Notes: generated by a model not told the origin, from the letters alone. A stretch of 64,000 nucleotides of DNA from Limnephilus marmoratus (GCA_917880885.1 OU862910.1:22270710-22334709); one strand, 5' to 3'. Positions 1-11,300 are shown, counted from the stretch's first letter. Numbers and translations are program-made.

Positions 1-1298
1 CACAAAACCAGTTTGTATGCGGTGAATTAAAACTACACTCAGAACATGAAAATGGTTTTTCTTTGATTCTGGCAGCACATACATAGACTGCAAATAGAAT
101 ATCATAACTGAACTTCGAATAAGAGGATGTTTTCCTTCGAAATGTGTCAACAGATGAATCCACAACTGGAAATTTACATTCTCAACACAAAGTTGGTTTG
201 AATTAACTCTGTATGCGGCGAATTAAAAGTACACTCAGAACACGAATATGGTTTTTCTATGATTCTGGCAGCGCATACAGAGTCCGCAGCTAGAATTTAA
301 TAACTAAACTTCGAATAAGATAATGTTTTCCTTTGAATTGTGTCAGCAGATGACTTCTCAAATGGAATTTAATATCTTGAAAACTGGTTTAACCCTTTTG
401 TTTCCGCACAAAATTTCCGGTTCATCCCATGCAATGTTCCTTTTTATTAAAACAAAACTGTTCTAAAATCTAGATAAAGTAATTTTTTCGACGTGCTTAT
501 TAGAACATTATTGTTTCTAAACATTAAAATTTTCATATTGGAAATGTGAATTGGCTCAAAAATACACGCCTGCGAATATTCGAATTAAAGTACCTAAAAT
601 AGATAAACTTAAAATTTTAAATACAGATTCCTTTTCTTTAAAAAAATGTTATAAAACTGTATCTTAACTTATTATCGCAATCACAAATCTATTTAAAATT
701 AAATGTGTGGGACATAATTTCAAAATTTTATTTTAAAATTAAATGTGTGGGATAATTTGCGTCTCCTGTGATTAGACGGGTCAAATAAAATTTGTATTTG
801 CCGAATTAAAACTACACTCAGAAAATGAAAATGGTTTCTCTATGATTTTGGCAGCACATACATAATCTACAGCTAGAATTTTATAACTGCACTTCGAATA
901 AAATAATGGTCTCTTTCGAAATGTATCAGCAGATGAATACACAACTGAAATTCAGTCGTTAATACATTCTGAACACAATTCTGATTTTAATTAAGAGTGA
1001 ATCTGTTTGCGAGTTATCAGCTATAATTAGTATTACTCTCATAATATGCGTACGGTTTTCCTTTGAATTGTGAAATTTGCAGCTTAAAAAATATAGTTAT
1101 TGATATTTTTAATGAATTAAAAAAAAAGAGTTGGATTCGTAAACAAAAGGATCGAAGAACATGTTCAAATAATGATTTGAAATGGTTTAAATTTTTCCAA
1201 GATAATGTTATTATTTATTGTGAAAATTTGCCGCCCCCCTTAAAAGTGCCGCCCGGGGCGGGCCGCCCCCCCCCCGCTCCCCCCACGCTACGCCACTG
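1..1298 (+). mobile_element. hAT-type non-autonomous element, right part
   Basis: This is the right portion of an element that enters from before the window. Its right end (about 1228-1298) carries a GC-rich block and finishes in CACGCTACGCCACTG at 1298. The same terminus closes the complete element at 26422-28899, which has an 8-bp duplication. The interior holds copies of a roughly 200-bp monomer at about 25-225, 225-430 and 790-1010, recognised by AATTAAAACTACACTCAGAA, TTCTGGCAGCACATAC and TCAGCAGATGAAT. I see no transposase frame. The family is assigned from the complete copy and the left end is not visible. Confidence 0.7.
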
Positions 1299-1837
1299 GT
1301 GTAAGATGAGGGAAAATTTTCTATAGTTTCCAAATTTCTTCATTGATTCCTTCTCGTATGAAAACCGAATCAACATAATAGTTTGGCCATTTTCCATGTT
1401 GCCATTAGCTTTCAGTTACAACTTGAAAGAATTTTGTTGATCGCATGAGTTTCATAAGACACGTTTGCGAATTTGTTGTGCGACGGCTCTGTGAATTAAC
1501 AATATCATGATGCTGGAATTCTGAATTATAAACATGCTTTCATCTCAGATCATCTCTATGACTAGGTGCTACATGCGATTTATTTCCTTTGTTGAGACTC
1601 GTCAGAGGAATTCGTATTGGACTCCGTACAAACGTCATACGTGCGATGGTTTTTACGTGATTCATATTAAACATGTTATGCACATTCCCAGACTATTATG
1701 TAGGTGCAACTTCAGGATAAAACACAAAATTATAATTTTTTTATTCTTTCACATTTACAAGAGAGGTAATGTGTTGAACCTCGGAACAAGCTCGGCCTGG
1801 TGAGGTGTTTTGTACGCATAAACAACAACAAAAAATT
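1299..1837. other. Unassigned AT-rich spacer
   Basis: I see no coding frame with a recognisable motif, no terminal repeats and no match to other repeats in the window. Confidence 0.5.
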
Positions 1838-2434
1838 ACAAGTATGCAGTTCACACGCGGAAGAAGAGAAATAAACCTTCAGAAAACTAAAGTAGACAAG
1901 AGTGGGGAGGCTACGAAGCACCGCATAAAGAGGAGACTGGTTTTTCTATCTCATTCTCTCGCAGGCTAAATCATATAGATGTACATATATGTGTTTGTCT
2001 ATTTTTCGTCTAATTTTGTCGCTTTTTCGTTTCATCGAGTTTCACAACGGTGCTAAAGAAGTTTTCACTTCAAAAGTATTTTATGAAACTATATTTTTTT
2101 AGTTAAAAAAATAAATATGTGAACTAAAGTATAATTAATATTAATGCGAATATAAAATTACTTTATAATAAAATTAAAAAAAAAAAAAAAACTACACGTG
2201 TGAAGTTCACACACGGTAGAAGTGAACTGCACACATGTAAACACACCTTCAGAAAACTAAAGTAGACAAGAGTGGGGGTGCTACGAAGCACTGCACAAAG
2301 AGAAGACTGATTATTCTATCTCATACTCTCGCAGGTTAAATCCTATAGATGTATGTGTTTGTCCCTTTTAAGTGTCGCTTTTTCGTTTCATCGAGTTTCA
2401 AATCAAAATGGCGGTAAAGAAGTTTTCACTTCAA
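1838..2434 (+). repeat. Direct duplication, two ~245-bp copies offset by 370 bp
   Basis: The block around CCTTCAGAAAACTAAAGTAG at 1876 recurs at 2246. Similarity continues through a GTTCACAC motif upstream and through CTCTCGCAGG, CGCTTTTTCGTTTCATCG and GAAGTTTTCACTTC downstream. Copies span about 1838-2081 and 2188-2434, separated by an A-rich stretch. The final short palindrome resembles the one near 34240, which may be a family mark. Function unknown. Confidence 0.75.
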
Positions 2435-2459
2435 AAAATTCATTCATTAAATTCATCGA

Positions 2460-2945
2460 CAGAAATAACGAAAAAAAAGTTTTTGTTATCGTAAAATATA
2501 CGAATTAAAAGGTACCTACAAAAACTTATCCAACAAGTAACTACTAACACAACATTTGGGCAAAAAAGCTTCTTATATTATGGCATTAAACTTTACAATA
2601 AAATACCACTCTCACTCAAAAACCTCAACATTATAACATTTAAATTTCAAATAAAAAGCTGGATACTAAATATAGGGAGATCAGAAATAGAAAATATACT
2701 GATATCAAATACAGACTAAAACCAAATCTAGTAATCTGAATTATAAAAAAACCACTATCTTATTTACTTTATAATTATTTAAAAAAAATACTACATGATA
2801 TATGTTATGTCTAATTCATATCAATTTCTTATAATTAAATTATAATATGTAAATGAAATCCTCAGCACGGGAGATCCCAGTGAGGATATCATTATCTCTA
2901 CTGTTACTAAGAAATGAAGACAATAAATCATTATTATTATTATAC
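2460..2945 (+). pseudogene. LINE (CR1/Jockey-type) 3' end fragment
   Basis: A frame from about 2549 to the stop at 2717-2719 reads as the C-terminal tail of a LINE reverse transcriptase, with TTFGQKSF and GIKLYNKIPLSL. The same pattern occurs in the fragments at 36285 (KLYNKLPLS) and 20789 (TTFGQRSF). Downstream lies a hairpin (CCTCAGCAC ... GTGAGGA, about 2860-2887), like those at 36845 and 15646, and a (TTA)n tail at 2928-2943. Everything upstream of the last ~60 codons is missing, as expected for a 5'-truncated LINE insertion. Host function is unlikely. Confidence 0.7.
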
Positions 2946-2978
2946 ATTGCAGAATTTATATATTCGTAAGTACTATTT

Positions 2979-3714
2979 AGGATGGGTTTTTTCGAAAAAT
3001 TTGAACATTCATCTAAAATTTGAAGCTAATTTTCACTTTCCGTGAAAGTTCTATGATTTTTTCAGTTTTATGAAGCAACTGGCCTATAATAATATAATAA
3101 CATAAACTTAACTTGATTGGAACTAACACAGAACGTGAAAATTATTATTTTTTTAAAACAATCCCGTCCGCGTATTTATAATCCCTACCGCGTTTCAGTC
3201 GCTTTAAATTTTCAATATCAAAATATAAATATTTAGAAATAAAATTATTAATTTCTAATATACACATTGGAAAGATTATTTTATCTGGATTTTAGAACAA
3301 TTTTTGTTTTTGCAAAGTGATAAAAAATTATCAATATAGAGGTGTATTTACAATATATGAGAATAATATTAAAATTTAAATATTTAGAAATAAAATTATT
3401 AATTTCTAATATACACATTATAAAAATTACTTTATCTAGATTTTAGAACAATTTTTATTTTTGCAAAGTGATAAAAAATTATCAATATAGAGGTGTATTT
3501 ACAATATATGAGAATAATATTAAAATTTAAATATTTAGAAATAAAAATTTTAATTTCTAATATACACATCAGAAAGATTATTTTATCTAGATTTTAGAAC
3601 AATTTTTGTTTTTGCAATGTGATAAAAAATAACCAATATAGAGGTATATTTAAAATGTAAATTGTCGTTACCGCGACTGAATCGGAATAGGTTTTGTAAA
3701 TACGCATCCCGTCC
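2979..3714. mobile_element. Small inverted-repeat element (same family as 13004-13204), interrupted
   Basis: The left end GGATGGGTTTTTTCGAAAAA and the right end near CCCGTCC match the ends of the element at 13004-13204. Its right end is interrupted by the miniature element at 3170-3705, whose target duplication contains the terminal CCCGTCC. The TA duplication is not clear in this copy. Confidence 0.55.
3170..3705. mobile_element. Miniature element with 9-bp TSD (Mutator-like?), three internal repeats
   Basis: Ends are GCGTATTTATAATCC on the left and the reverse complement of GCGTATTTACAAAACC on the right. Both ends also carry a TTCAGTCGC motif in inverted orientation. The flanks are ATCCCGTCC on both sides (3161-3169 and 3706-3714), an exact 9-bp target duplication. 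The interior holds about three tandem copies of a ~160-bp unit that includes GGTGTATTTACAATATATGA. A second copy at 4847-5107 has a single unit. The 9-bp duplication suggests a Mutator-like superfamily, but no transposase is present to confirm it. Confidence 0.8.
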
Positions 3715-4820
3715 ATAATATGTACATAGTAAGAATAGCAAACCAATAAAGTAAGGTTAACAACAAACGTTAAAAAAAAAATGTTTACTCAAGGTTATAC
3801 GTTCTTTTTCAAATGTTACTGACTTTCACCCTTCAAGGGTGTTCTAGGCCATCATTTCAAATAATATAGAAAGGAAAGGTGAATTTATGGGAAAATTTCA
3901 AAATTGTATTTTGTTTGGAGTCAAATTTGGACTCGGAAGAGATGAGATAACGAATGGCGGAGAGGCAATTTTAGATAAGGCCAGATAGTAGAGAGGATAT
4001 TTCTTCAGAGGGACAACCAAAATAATGTGATCTAAATTTACCACTTTTAGACCAAAGAATGTAAAATCTGGGGAGTCAAGGTCGGGAATTAAAAAAAAGT
4101 GAGAAGAGGCGGAACAATGTCCAATTCTCATTTGAATAAGTGAAATTTATTTTATGGACTATGGTGGAATTGTTCAAACCACGATTTTGATTGGATAGTC
4201 CTTTGTATTGCGGCGTAGCAGGCTCCCTTATACTGACTGGTAATGTGCCAATATTCTGCCCAAACATTTCGGAATCCATAGTCAATGATGGAAAAAATTC
4301 TGATATACCAGAAAAGCCTGAAAACGTCTACGGGAAATTTTAATTTCTAGGTCCGTGCAAGCTCTAAATGGGCGAATTTAGAAAATAGATTCATGTACCT
4401 ACATACTGTGCGACATGTACCTATAATTGTAAAAGTGGTCGATAAGGAGTGCGCTGACGAGTGGTCGAAAAGGAGTACGGTGAGGAGTGACATAAGCATA
4501 GTAGGTGTGGTTGCCAGATTAAAATATATACACATAGCACTCTTTTTAGGGTGAATTGCCTTAAACAACAAAAAAAGATATAGCGTTAGTTCATGTTTAC
4601 GCCACCGCCAACTTATATGTATAGCAATAGCACTGTAGATTCTACGGTGCGATCTGCCAACTACTGCATAAAATACATCTCTTATTTTAATACTTAAATA
4701 TTTTATTGTATTTATTTATAATAATTACTAATTACTATCAAACCAGTAATACAAAATCTGAAAATCTTAACGCTACAATACTAAAATAAACCCTAAATTC
4801 GTGATCACCAGATAATAATT
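3715..4820. other. Unassigned AT-rich spacer
   Basis: Only short open frames without recognisable domains are present. I see no terminal repeats or RNA-like structures. Confidence 0.45.
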
Positions 4821-5490
4821 CAATTTGGGTACTGCCGCCCCGGGAGGCGTACTTACAATCCCTACCGCGTTTCAGTCGCTTTAAATTTTCGATATCAAAA
4901 TTCAAATATTTAGAAATAAAATTATTAATTTCTAATATACACATTGTAAAGATTACTTTATCTAGATTTTAGAACAATTTTGGTTTTTGCAAAGTGATAA
5001 AAATTATCAATATAGAGGTGTATTTACAATATATGAGAATAATATTAAAATTTAATTTGTAAATTGTCGTTACCGCGACTGAATCGGTATAGGTTTTGTA
5101 AATACGCCCCCGGGAGCCATAGTTTATGCCAAGCTGTTAGTTATGTTTGGTGACTTAGCAGGAGTGCCCGGTTCATTGATGAGGGCTTGACGGCGGATGC
5201 GTTTGCTCCCGGTTCGGGAGAAGCTGGTTGACGGACACCTTCTGAGCTCTCTAGCCGGACCCATCTCTCAACCCATCGCCTTGCACCGCTGTAAGAGGGA
5301 TGGATTCAAACGTCCGTCACTACTGGACCCCCAGATTCCTACTCACCTCTCACACCTTTTACCTTCCCAGAACTTTCTCTCCTTCCTTTCCCTAAAAAGA
5401 TCCTCCACACAGCCTCCAAAAATGACATAGGCCAGGAGGGAATTTTTGTTTTGTCTCAGGGCCTCCTGTGTGGAGCTAACGTAAAAAATA
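4821..5490 (+). mobile_element. SINE-R copy 1 (interrupted)
   Basis: This copy begins at CAATTTGGGTACTGCCGCC, a start shared with the copies at 44142 and 54531. The body includes TTTGGTGACTTAGCAGG, a segment around TCCGTCACT, and a pyrimidine-rich part. It ends with two stems: CTCCACACAG/CTGTGTGGAG enclosing a second inner stem, then CTAACGTAAAAAA. It is split by the miniature element at 4847-5107. The same 3' end closes the LINE at 37577-38112, so the family probably uses that LINE's machinery. I see no good tRNA A and B boxes in the head, so the promoter class is uncertain. Confidence 0.75.
4847..5107. mobile_element. Miniature element with 9-bp TSD, copy 2 (one internal unit)
   Basis: Ends match the copy at 3170-3705: GCGTACTTACAATCC on the left and GTAAATACGC on the right. 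The exact 9-bp flanking duplication is CCCCGGGAG (4838-4846 and 5108-5116). Only one internal ~160-bp unit is present. It lies inside SINE-R copy 1, so it is younger than that insertion. Confidence 0.85.
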
Positions 5491-5501
5491 TTTGTTTATA
5501 C

Positions 5502-6556
5502 CAGCCCCGGATCTTCGTTTTTTTTTAGGCGGGGCAAAAACTGAAAAATGCCGCCCCCGCCCACTTAGGTATCTATATTTATTTTAACCTTGCTGGGGGG
5601 GGGGGGGGGGGGGGGTGGGTTATATTCGAATCAAAGAACTGGTTTTACTGTAACTAATTAAGAAATTTAATTATAGCTACACCCAGAACATGCAAATGGT
5701 TTTCCTTAAATTCTGGCTGCATATAGTCTGCAACCAGAATTTTAAAACTGCACTTTGAACACGAGAATGGTTTCCATCAAAATGCTTCAGCAGATGAAAT
5801 CACAACTGAAATTTATCTTGCTGGCTGCTTATTCGTTTTAAACTGCTACATTGCATTGTGTTTAAATAAAAGCTGAAATAAAAAGGCTGTTTTACTTCTC
5901 AGTCATATGATGGCTGCCATCGTGTAATAAACAAATCATGACACGCATAACGACGTAAAAATTTTAAGTAAGTTTGAATAATGACGAATTGACGACGTAA
6001 GTGATTGCACGTATTAAATTGAGTTTAAAAAATAAATATAGTAACTTAAAAAGCATAAGATAGTTATATAAAATACTTACCCAGAAAAGCGATCGATGAA
6101 CTGTGATAGATTTATTGATGCGACACTAATGACATCAGTATTGTACCTTCGGTTGATCAACAAGTACTAAAGAGTAAAAATAAACAACACACTTTTGACA
6201 CATTTTTAAAACAAAACACTGTCGTGGAGAGAGATCGACGAGGGAGTTTTCGAATATAGCTTCATCTCTTTCGCACGCACGGTAACCAGAGCAGACGCGT
6301 GCTGCCGCGATCTGTGGTTCCTGCGGGCGAGCGGGTCGGGTGCGTATTTTGAACTATGCCTACGCGCCTCGCGAATAATAAATGTTCGTGCAGCACGTCT
6401 CACTCAGGGCTCTGGGTATCATTCGAGTTAATATGGCCGTGAAATTTCTCTACTTGTACTATTATTTATTCCGTGGTCAAAGTTGAGTTTGGCCGCCCTC
6501 TGAACTTGCCGCCCGGGGCATGGGCCCCGGCTTGCCCCCCATCAGATCCGGGGCTG
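5502..6556. mobile_element. hAT-type non-autonomous element with exact 8-bp TSD
   Basis: The inverted ends are CAGCCCCGGATCT (5502-5514 and the complement ending at 6556). The flanks GTTTATAC (5494-5501 and 6557-6564) form an exact 8-bp duplication typical of hAT elements. A poly-G run lies at about 5596-5616 and a ~200-bp segment at 5640-5830 resembles the monomer in the hAT elements at 1-1298 and 26422-28899. A GC-rich stretch at 6210-6400 has no recognisable coding content. There is no transposase. The insertion sits just past the A-tail of SINE-R copy 1. Confidence 0.87.
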
Positions 6557-7279
6557 GTTTATACATATATATAAAGCTTTTAGGTACCAACACAGTTTTT
6601 GATTTAAGATCTTGTTTTTTTTTCTAAAATTATGTTTATAGACTATTCCAGTGTCAAATGAAAGTTACGACTGTGAAATAACCGTGTTTTCGCTTTATGT
6701 ATTTCAATATAATTTATTGTTAGCGTAAAATATCCTGGTCGGAAGGACATTTATGTTGTTGAAAGGTAAGCTGATCTATAAATTCTTCTTATTGTGTTAT
6801 ACGAGTTATATAAAGTGCAAAGTGATGTCATACCTTTTAAAAGATTTAATTAAAATGGTGTACCTTCATAAATGTTTTGTATACCTTCATAAATGGTCTG
6901 AGTCAAGCCATATTTCTGCATTTTCTAAGAAATAGTACGGCTAAAACTTTAAAGTTTACGCGTACGAGAGCAAAGCTTCAATTTGTTTGCTTTATATGTG
7001 TTTAAAATAAGAGTAATACATTCACACAGTCACAAAAATTTTTTGCGAATTCTTCGGCGGTTAGTTCATATTGAAACAGTTATGTTTTAAAGATAAATAC
7101 AGTCGATTATCCGGTGAACTTTGCGGAAAACCTCAAGATAACAAACGATGATCACTGTTAAATGTGTTGTTTCATACCTTGGTCAACACAAAACTATTTG
7201 TATTACTGTACATGTACGTTGACATCATATTATTATGAACCCATCTTTGACTGCAGGTTCGTTGAACCCTAAACTTTAA
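6557..7279. other. Unassigned spacer
   Basis: I see no domain-bearing frame. CAGTCGATTATCCGG at 7100 resembles a pogo-type terminus, but its partner is not convincing. Confidence 0.4.
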
Positions 7280-7863
7280 GAGGGAATAACCAGACAAAAC
7301 CGGATATATGTCATCTTTAAACTGAATTTCAGACGTACGTATTGACTCTTTTCCACAAAAAAATTGTAAATTGATTTCGAAAGACCGTTATTTTATCTAG
7401 TCCTAAGGCTATGTTGCAAATTTTGAGAAAACATGTTTATTTTTAGTGCAATAAGGTTTTACCGTAGGTCGTTGGAAGATTTGTTAAAATTTCAATCAAA
7501 ATTTTGTATTATACAACCCATTTCAAATCATATAATCATGCAGTAAAATAAATCAATCAAATCTGGGTAAGCTGTGTTTCAGAATTTTAATTTTAGTTTA
7601 AATTAAATCATTTAAAAAAAGACCCGCACACCTGTTTTGTGACGAAAATACTTCCGTTTGTCTATTTATTTACGGTCTTACAAACTTTGATTAAGATTTT
7701 TTTATATTCTTATTTTGCTTAGACATTATTGAAAAAATATAAATACTTATGATCAAAAAATAATTTCTTAAGTACATAATTTTGATAGTTTTATCGTCAC
7801 GTCTTTTGTAAGAACATCTTTCGACGAAATATGAATTCTCGGCCGCTGGCTGGTTAATGGCCC
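7280..7863. mobile_element. piggyBac-like MITE, copy 1
   Basis: The left end GAGGGAATAACCAG follows TTAA at 7276-7279. The right end is CTGGTTAATGGCCC, where the flanking TTAA has decayed to TAAC. Copies at 46315-47016 and 60375-61025 share the whole body, including ATTATTGAAAAA, AACATCTTTCGACGAAAT and GGCCGCTGGCTGGTTAA. The TTAA target and lack of a transposase suggest a piggyBac-derived miniature element. Confidence 0.75.
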
Positions 7864-8250
7864 TAACTCGACACTAAGTTAAAGCTGGTACATATAAAAT
7901 GAATTCCATTTTCTTAAAATATTATTGTAAGGACTTTCACAAAGGTTTTATTTTACCACAATTCTAATGAAGTTTTACTAGATATATGTATTTGAAATAT
8001 TTTTTTACGTTTTGGCTCCGTCAAACATGTTATTTTCGTCATCAATTTTTCAGTCATGGGATTTGAGCTTGTTGGGTATTGAGATTTTTATTTGTTGGGT
8101 ATTTAACATTTTTATACGAATTTTATTTTTATATTTTTTTTTCTGGAATGAAAGATCTATCTGTGTATTTATGAACTTACAAAGAGAGAATTGACTGCAT
8201 GGATGAAATTTTTTTTTGGCATGTGTTAGAAGTTTCTTTCAGGAAATTAT

Positions 8251-8757
8251 GTGACGCTACCTATTCTCATGGACCTAGAATTTTCGCGTTCACGTTATTT
8301 TTGCAGAATTTCGCATCATTTTTTATGGAAATTTTGGAAAAGGCCGAGTTATTTTGAAAAACAAGCGGTTGGAACGCCGTTTTTTTTCAATCTATTTACA
8401 GGTTGTAACTGCACGTACCTGCAGGATATTAACCAGCGATTCCGGAGCATATTTGGAGTACTAAAAGTAGATGTCATTTTGCTGTTCGATGATATTTTTT
8501 TTGTTAATTTTTTCAATCACATTTCACCACTGATCTCATTCCTACACGTCGATTCCGAACGGGACGGAGTGCTATCACCCTCTGGGCTATACCAGACTAC
8601 TGAGTTGCGACTAGCGATGTGTAATGACCAAATATTTTTAAAGTTTTTAATAGAAAAAAAATATCATCGGTCGGCAAAATGGCATCCAAATTTTTACTTC
8701 AAATATGCTAAGGAATTGCTGGTTAAAATCCTTCGGTACGTTCTTTGCACCCTGTAA
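8251..8757 (+). CDS. Unrecognised open reading frame, 168 codons
   Basis: The frame starts with MTLPILMDLEF and ends in LRYVLCTL. It is rich in Phe, Leu and Ile, with aromatic runs that follow the poly-T content of the DNA. I see no zinc ligands, RT or transposase motifs, signal peptide or repeated domain. There is no neighbouring frame to join it to, and splice context cannot be judged. It may be a chance frame in AT-rich DNA or a remnant of a decayed element. I do not assign a function. Confidence 0.15.
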   Translation: MTLPILMDLEFSRSRYFCRISHHFLWKFWKRPSYFEKQAVGTPFFFNLFTGCNCTYLQDINQRFRSIFGVLKVDVILLFDDIFFVNFFNHISPLISFLHVDSERDGVLSPSGLYQTTELRLAMCNDQIFLKFLIEKKYHRSAKWHPNFYFKYAKELLVKILRYVLCTL

Positions 8758-10449
8758 TTTTAGAAATATTTATACATTTTCCCAGCAGTATCAGGCAAAT
8801 TTGACGTGTTAAGAGAATGTTTAATATTAATTCCTTTTCAAATAAATGTTTATTCTGGTCAAATATTGAGTACGTGTGCACAAACGTTTGAATCACTAAA
8901 TCAACTCAACGTTTCTTCACGGGTTGTGTTTTAAATTGAAAAGAATCCTGAAAGCAATAATGTAAAACACAATCTCAGCATCTCGGGTAAAGGGTACTAA
9001 TTCCTACAGGATTCTGTGTCCAAGCCCAATTTGTAAAAGAGATAATTTACTTGACGTGGGTTTTTCGCAAATTTTTACCTCAAATAGAATGTCGGTTTAC
9101 CTTTAAATAAAGACTCTCTTATAAAGGATGTTTTTAGTGATAAAGTGTGATGCATGAAGTAAGTTTATCCTGCAACGTCGCACATAAATATGTATTAACT
9201 CAAAAAGGTTTTCACTTTTTTATACGGTTCAGTTCAATATCTCAATTTATTGTATTTTCGTGTTGCAACGTATCACGGCTTTTTATTCGGAGACACAGAT
9301 AAAAGAGATACATAACACAACATTATTGAGGATATTATTGTGGAATGTGTAGTATTAATCGGAAGTTAAAAATTGATATTTATACAAAAAAAATCTACTA
9401 GATTTAATTTCAAAAGGGCTTTTAGAGGAAATTATTTCACACGATTTATTGATTACAAAATCTTTCTTATACTTTATTTCTCACTCACGAGAATTATTTT
9501 GCTGTATTTAACTTTATGAAATTCATCGTTTCATCGATACATTATAAAATATCTTCTCTTTCCCACAGAAACAGTACGTTGCTAGATTAAATAAGCATTA
9601 GTTTATTTATTTCGTTTCGGTTCTTTGGTTTTTGTCCCAAATAACCGGCATCCGCGATAAACCGGTTTACCATTTAAGCGGAATCGACTTTTTGAAATAA
9701 TGGCATATACAGAGTTCTGGGCTCATATATATCAAAAAGGCCCTTTTTTCTTTCATCATGAGATTAAAAATGGTCGGAATCAACTGTACCTACTGTATGT
9801 ATTGAGTGTACTTATTAAGTGAATAACACATAATATTTATTAATCACTTTTAAGTGAAAGAATAAGGATGACTTTATTGTATTTACTTGCTTAATATACA
9901 GTAAATTCACAATAATGTATCATTAAAAAAATCGTATCAATAGTATCTATTACCGTACTTTTCATAGAAAATCCCGACTTGACTGCTTTTGTGGGGGGAT
10001 GACTGTAGGTACCGGAGAATAACGACTTTGGGTTAAAAGACAACAACTCTCGATACAGGATTTGACTTTTAAAATAACGGATCGGACTTATTACTTGATT
10101 TAGGTATTGCTATATTTTATTAATTCAATTAGCAACGCGTACAAGGTTTTAATTTGATTTTGGCAGTTCACTTGTTAATAAATTGCTTTTTGTGTCATCA
10201 ACATCCCCTTATATGTATAGTTAGATCCTCGTCCATGCTTCAATATAGGCGACTTTTGATCATAGTTATGGGTCCTTTTAAATCTATCTAATACTAGCGA
10301 GTTCCTGGCATGCGTTCCATTACCAATCAGAAGAAGAAAGGGTTTGTGTTTTCATTCTGTTTATTGAAGGGCTTTTGGATACGAGTACGTACATCTGACC
10401 GTGTGAGAAGCATATCATTCCAAATTTACCCGCCTGCTATCCTCTGACA

Positions 10450-10700
10450 ATACTCTGTCTTCTTTGCAAAGTACTCCTTGCTCCCTCTGCTCCTCCATCA
10501 TCCTCCCCTCTTGTCCTTTCCCAATCGTCCGCGTTTTCGTCCCCATTCCCCTCAGGAGTCCCCTTCCCCTCACGCGTACCCCTTTCAGGCCTTACCCTTT
10601 TCACGTCTCCCCGAGCAGCGAACCCCCCCCCCCCGTCTCCCGCGTTACTCTTCGCCCTCCCGCGTTCTCCTTCCACCTTTCCCGTGTTACCCCTCCCTAA
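10450..10700 (+). repeat. Pyrimidine-rich tract
   Basis: About 250 bases are strongly biased to C and T on the plus strand, with ACGCG interruptions. They resemble the purine-rich bodies of the Helitrons at 14404, 43380 and 52000 in opposite orientation. Helitron ends are not visible here. Overlapping open frames on both strands follow from the composition bias. Confidence 0.5.
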
Positions 10701-10937
10701 TCCACCCCCTTACGCGAACCCGAACGCGATGTGTGACAAATATCTGTCCTGACAATGAACATTGTAACGCTATCCGAAACGTTGGCTAAAGAAGGTGGTA
10801 GCGCAACACGGCATAACACCCCAAAAACAAATAACAAAAAGAAAAATTAATTTTATGTATTGATGCTTTTGTTGTTGTACAATGTTATTTCAAATATTAA
10901 TTGATTTTGTTGTTTCGTTTTTTTCACTCCTGTATAA

Positions 10938-11055
10938 GGGGCCATCCATAAATTACGTCACACATCGTCACCATTGTGAGACCCCCGTTGACGTCACATA
11001 TTTTGCAATTTTGACCCCCCCCCCTTAAGGTGTGACGTAGTTTATGGATGGCCCC
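10938..11055. mobile_element. Harbinger-like MITE, 118 bp
   Basis: The inverted ends start GGGGCCATCCATAAA and continue into TACGTCACAC on both arms. TAA flanks both sides (10935-10937 and 11056-11058). The 3-bp TWA duplication is typical of PIF/Harbinger. Related elements lie at 12597-12920 and 25719-26139. Confidence 0.8.
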
Positions 11056-11183
11056 TAAATACTATCCATCTTCTACATTATATCTGTTACTAATTTGTGA
11101 TACTAATTACTGTTATGACATTTATGTTGACTGTTACTAATTACTAATTGAAGAATACTTGAGGGTCTAGAGTAGTTTTTACA

Positions 11184-11300
11184 TAAATGCAGCTTCGTTG
11201 AATTAAAAAAAAATTAAGAGCCATTGTAGTGCGCCCTGAAGTAGCAACCATTTGTTAGTCATAACCGGGCGGAAAGGGATCCCCTCAACTGTTTGGACTT
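11184..11300 (+). repeat. Dispersed repeat shared with 59650-59765
   Basis: The stretch beginning ATGCAGCTTCGTTGAATT and ending CCCCTCAACTGTTTGG recurs at 59650-59765 with AATGTAGCTTCGTTTAAC and ACCTCCACTGTTTC. The spacing of CCTTGAAG/CCCTGAAG and the AGGGCGGG/CCGGGCGG motifs is conserved. I cannot class it. Confidence 0.6.

Larger units (their letters stand above)
7864..10934. other. Mostly unassigned 3-kb interval
   Basis: I recognise no gene. It contains one 168-codon frame (8251-8757), a pyrimidine-rich tract at 10450-10700, and a CCGGTTTACCATTTAAG segment near 9660 that vaguely resembles a pogo-type end. No protein family is recognisable. Confidence 0.4.

Noticed and set aside
6206..6403. 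A GC-rich Arg/His-rich minus-strand frame
   Set aside because: It lies inside the hAT element at 5502-6556 with no recognisable domain.
7100..9687. A pogo-type element bounded by CAGTCGATTATCC and AATCGACT
   Set aside because: The two ends share only about eight bases, the right TA flank is missing and no transposase is visible.
10745..10840. A Penelope-like 3' end or ribozyme around CTGACAATGAACATTG and CCGAAACGTTGG
   Set aside because: The core is CTGACAA rather than CTGANGA, and I see no cleavage-site pairing.
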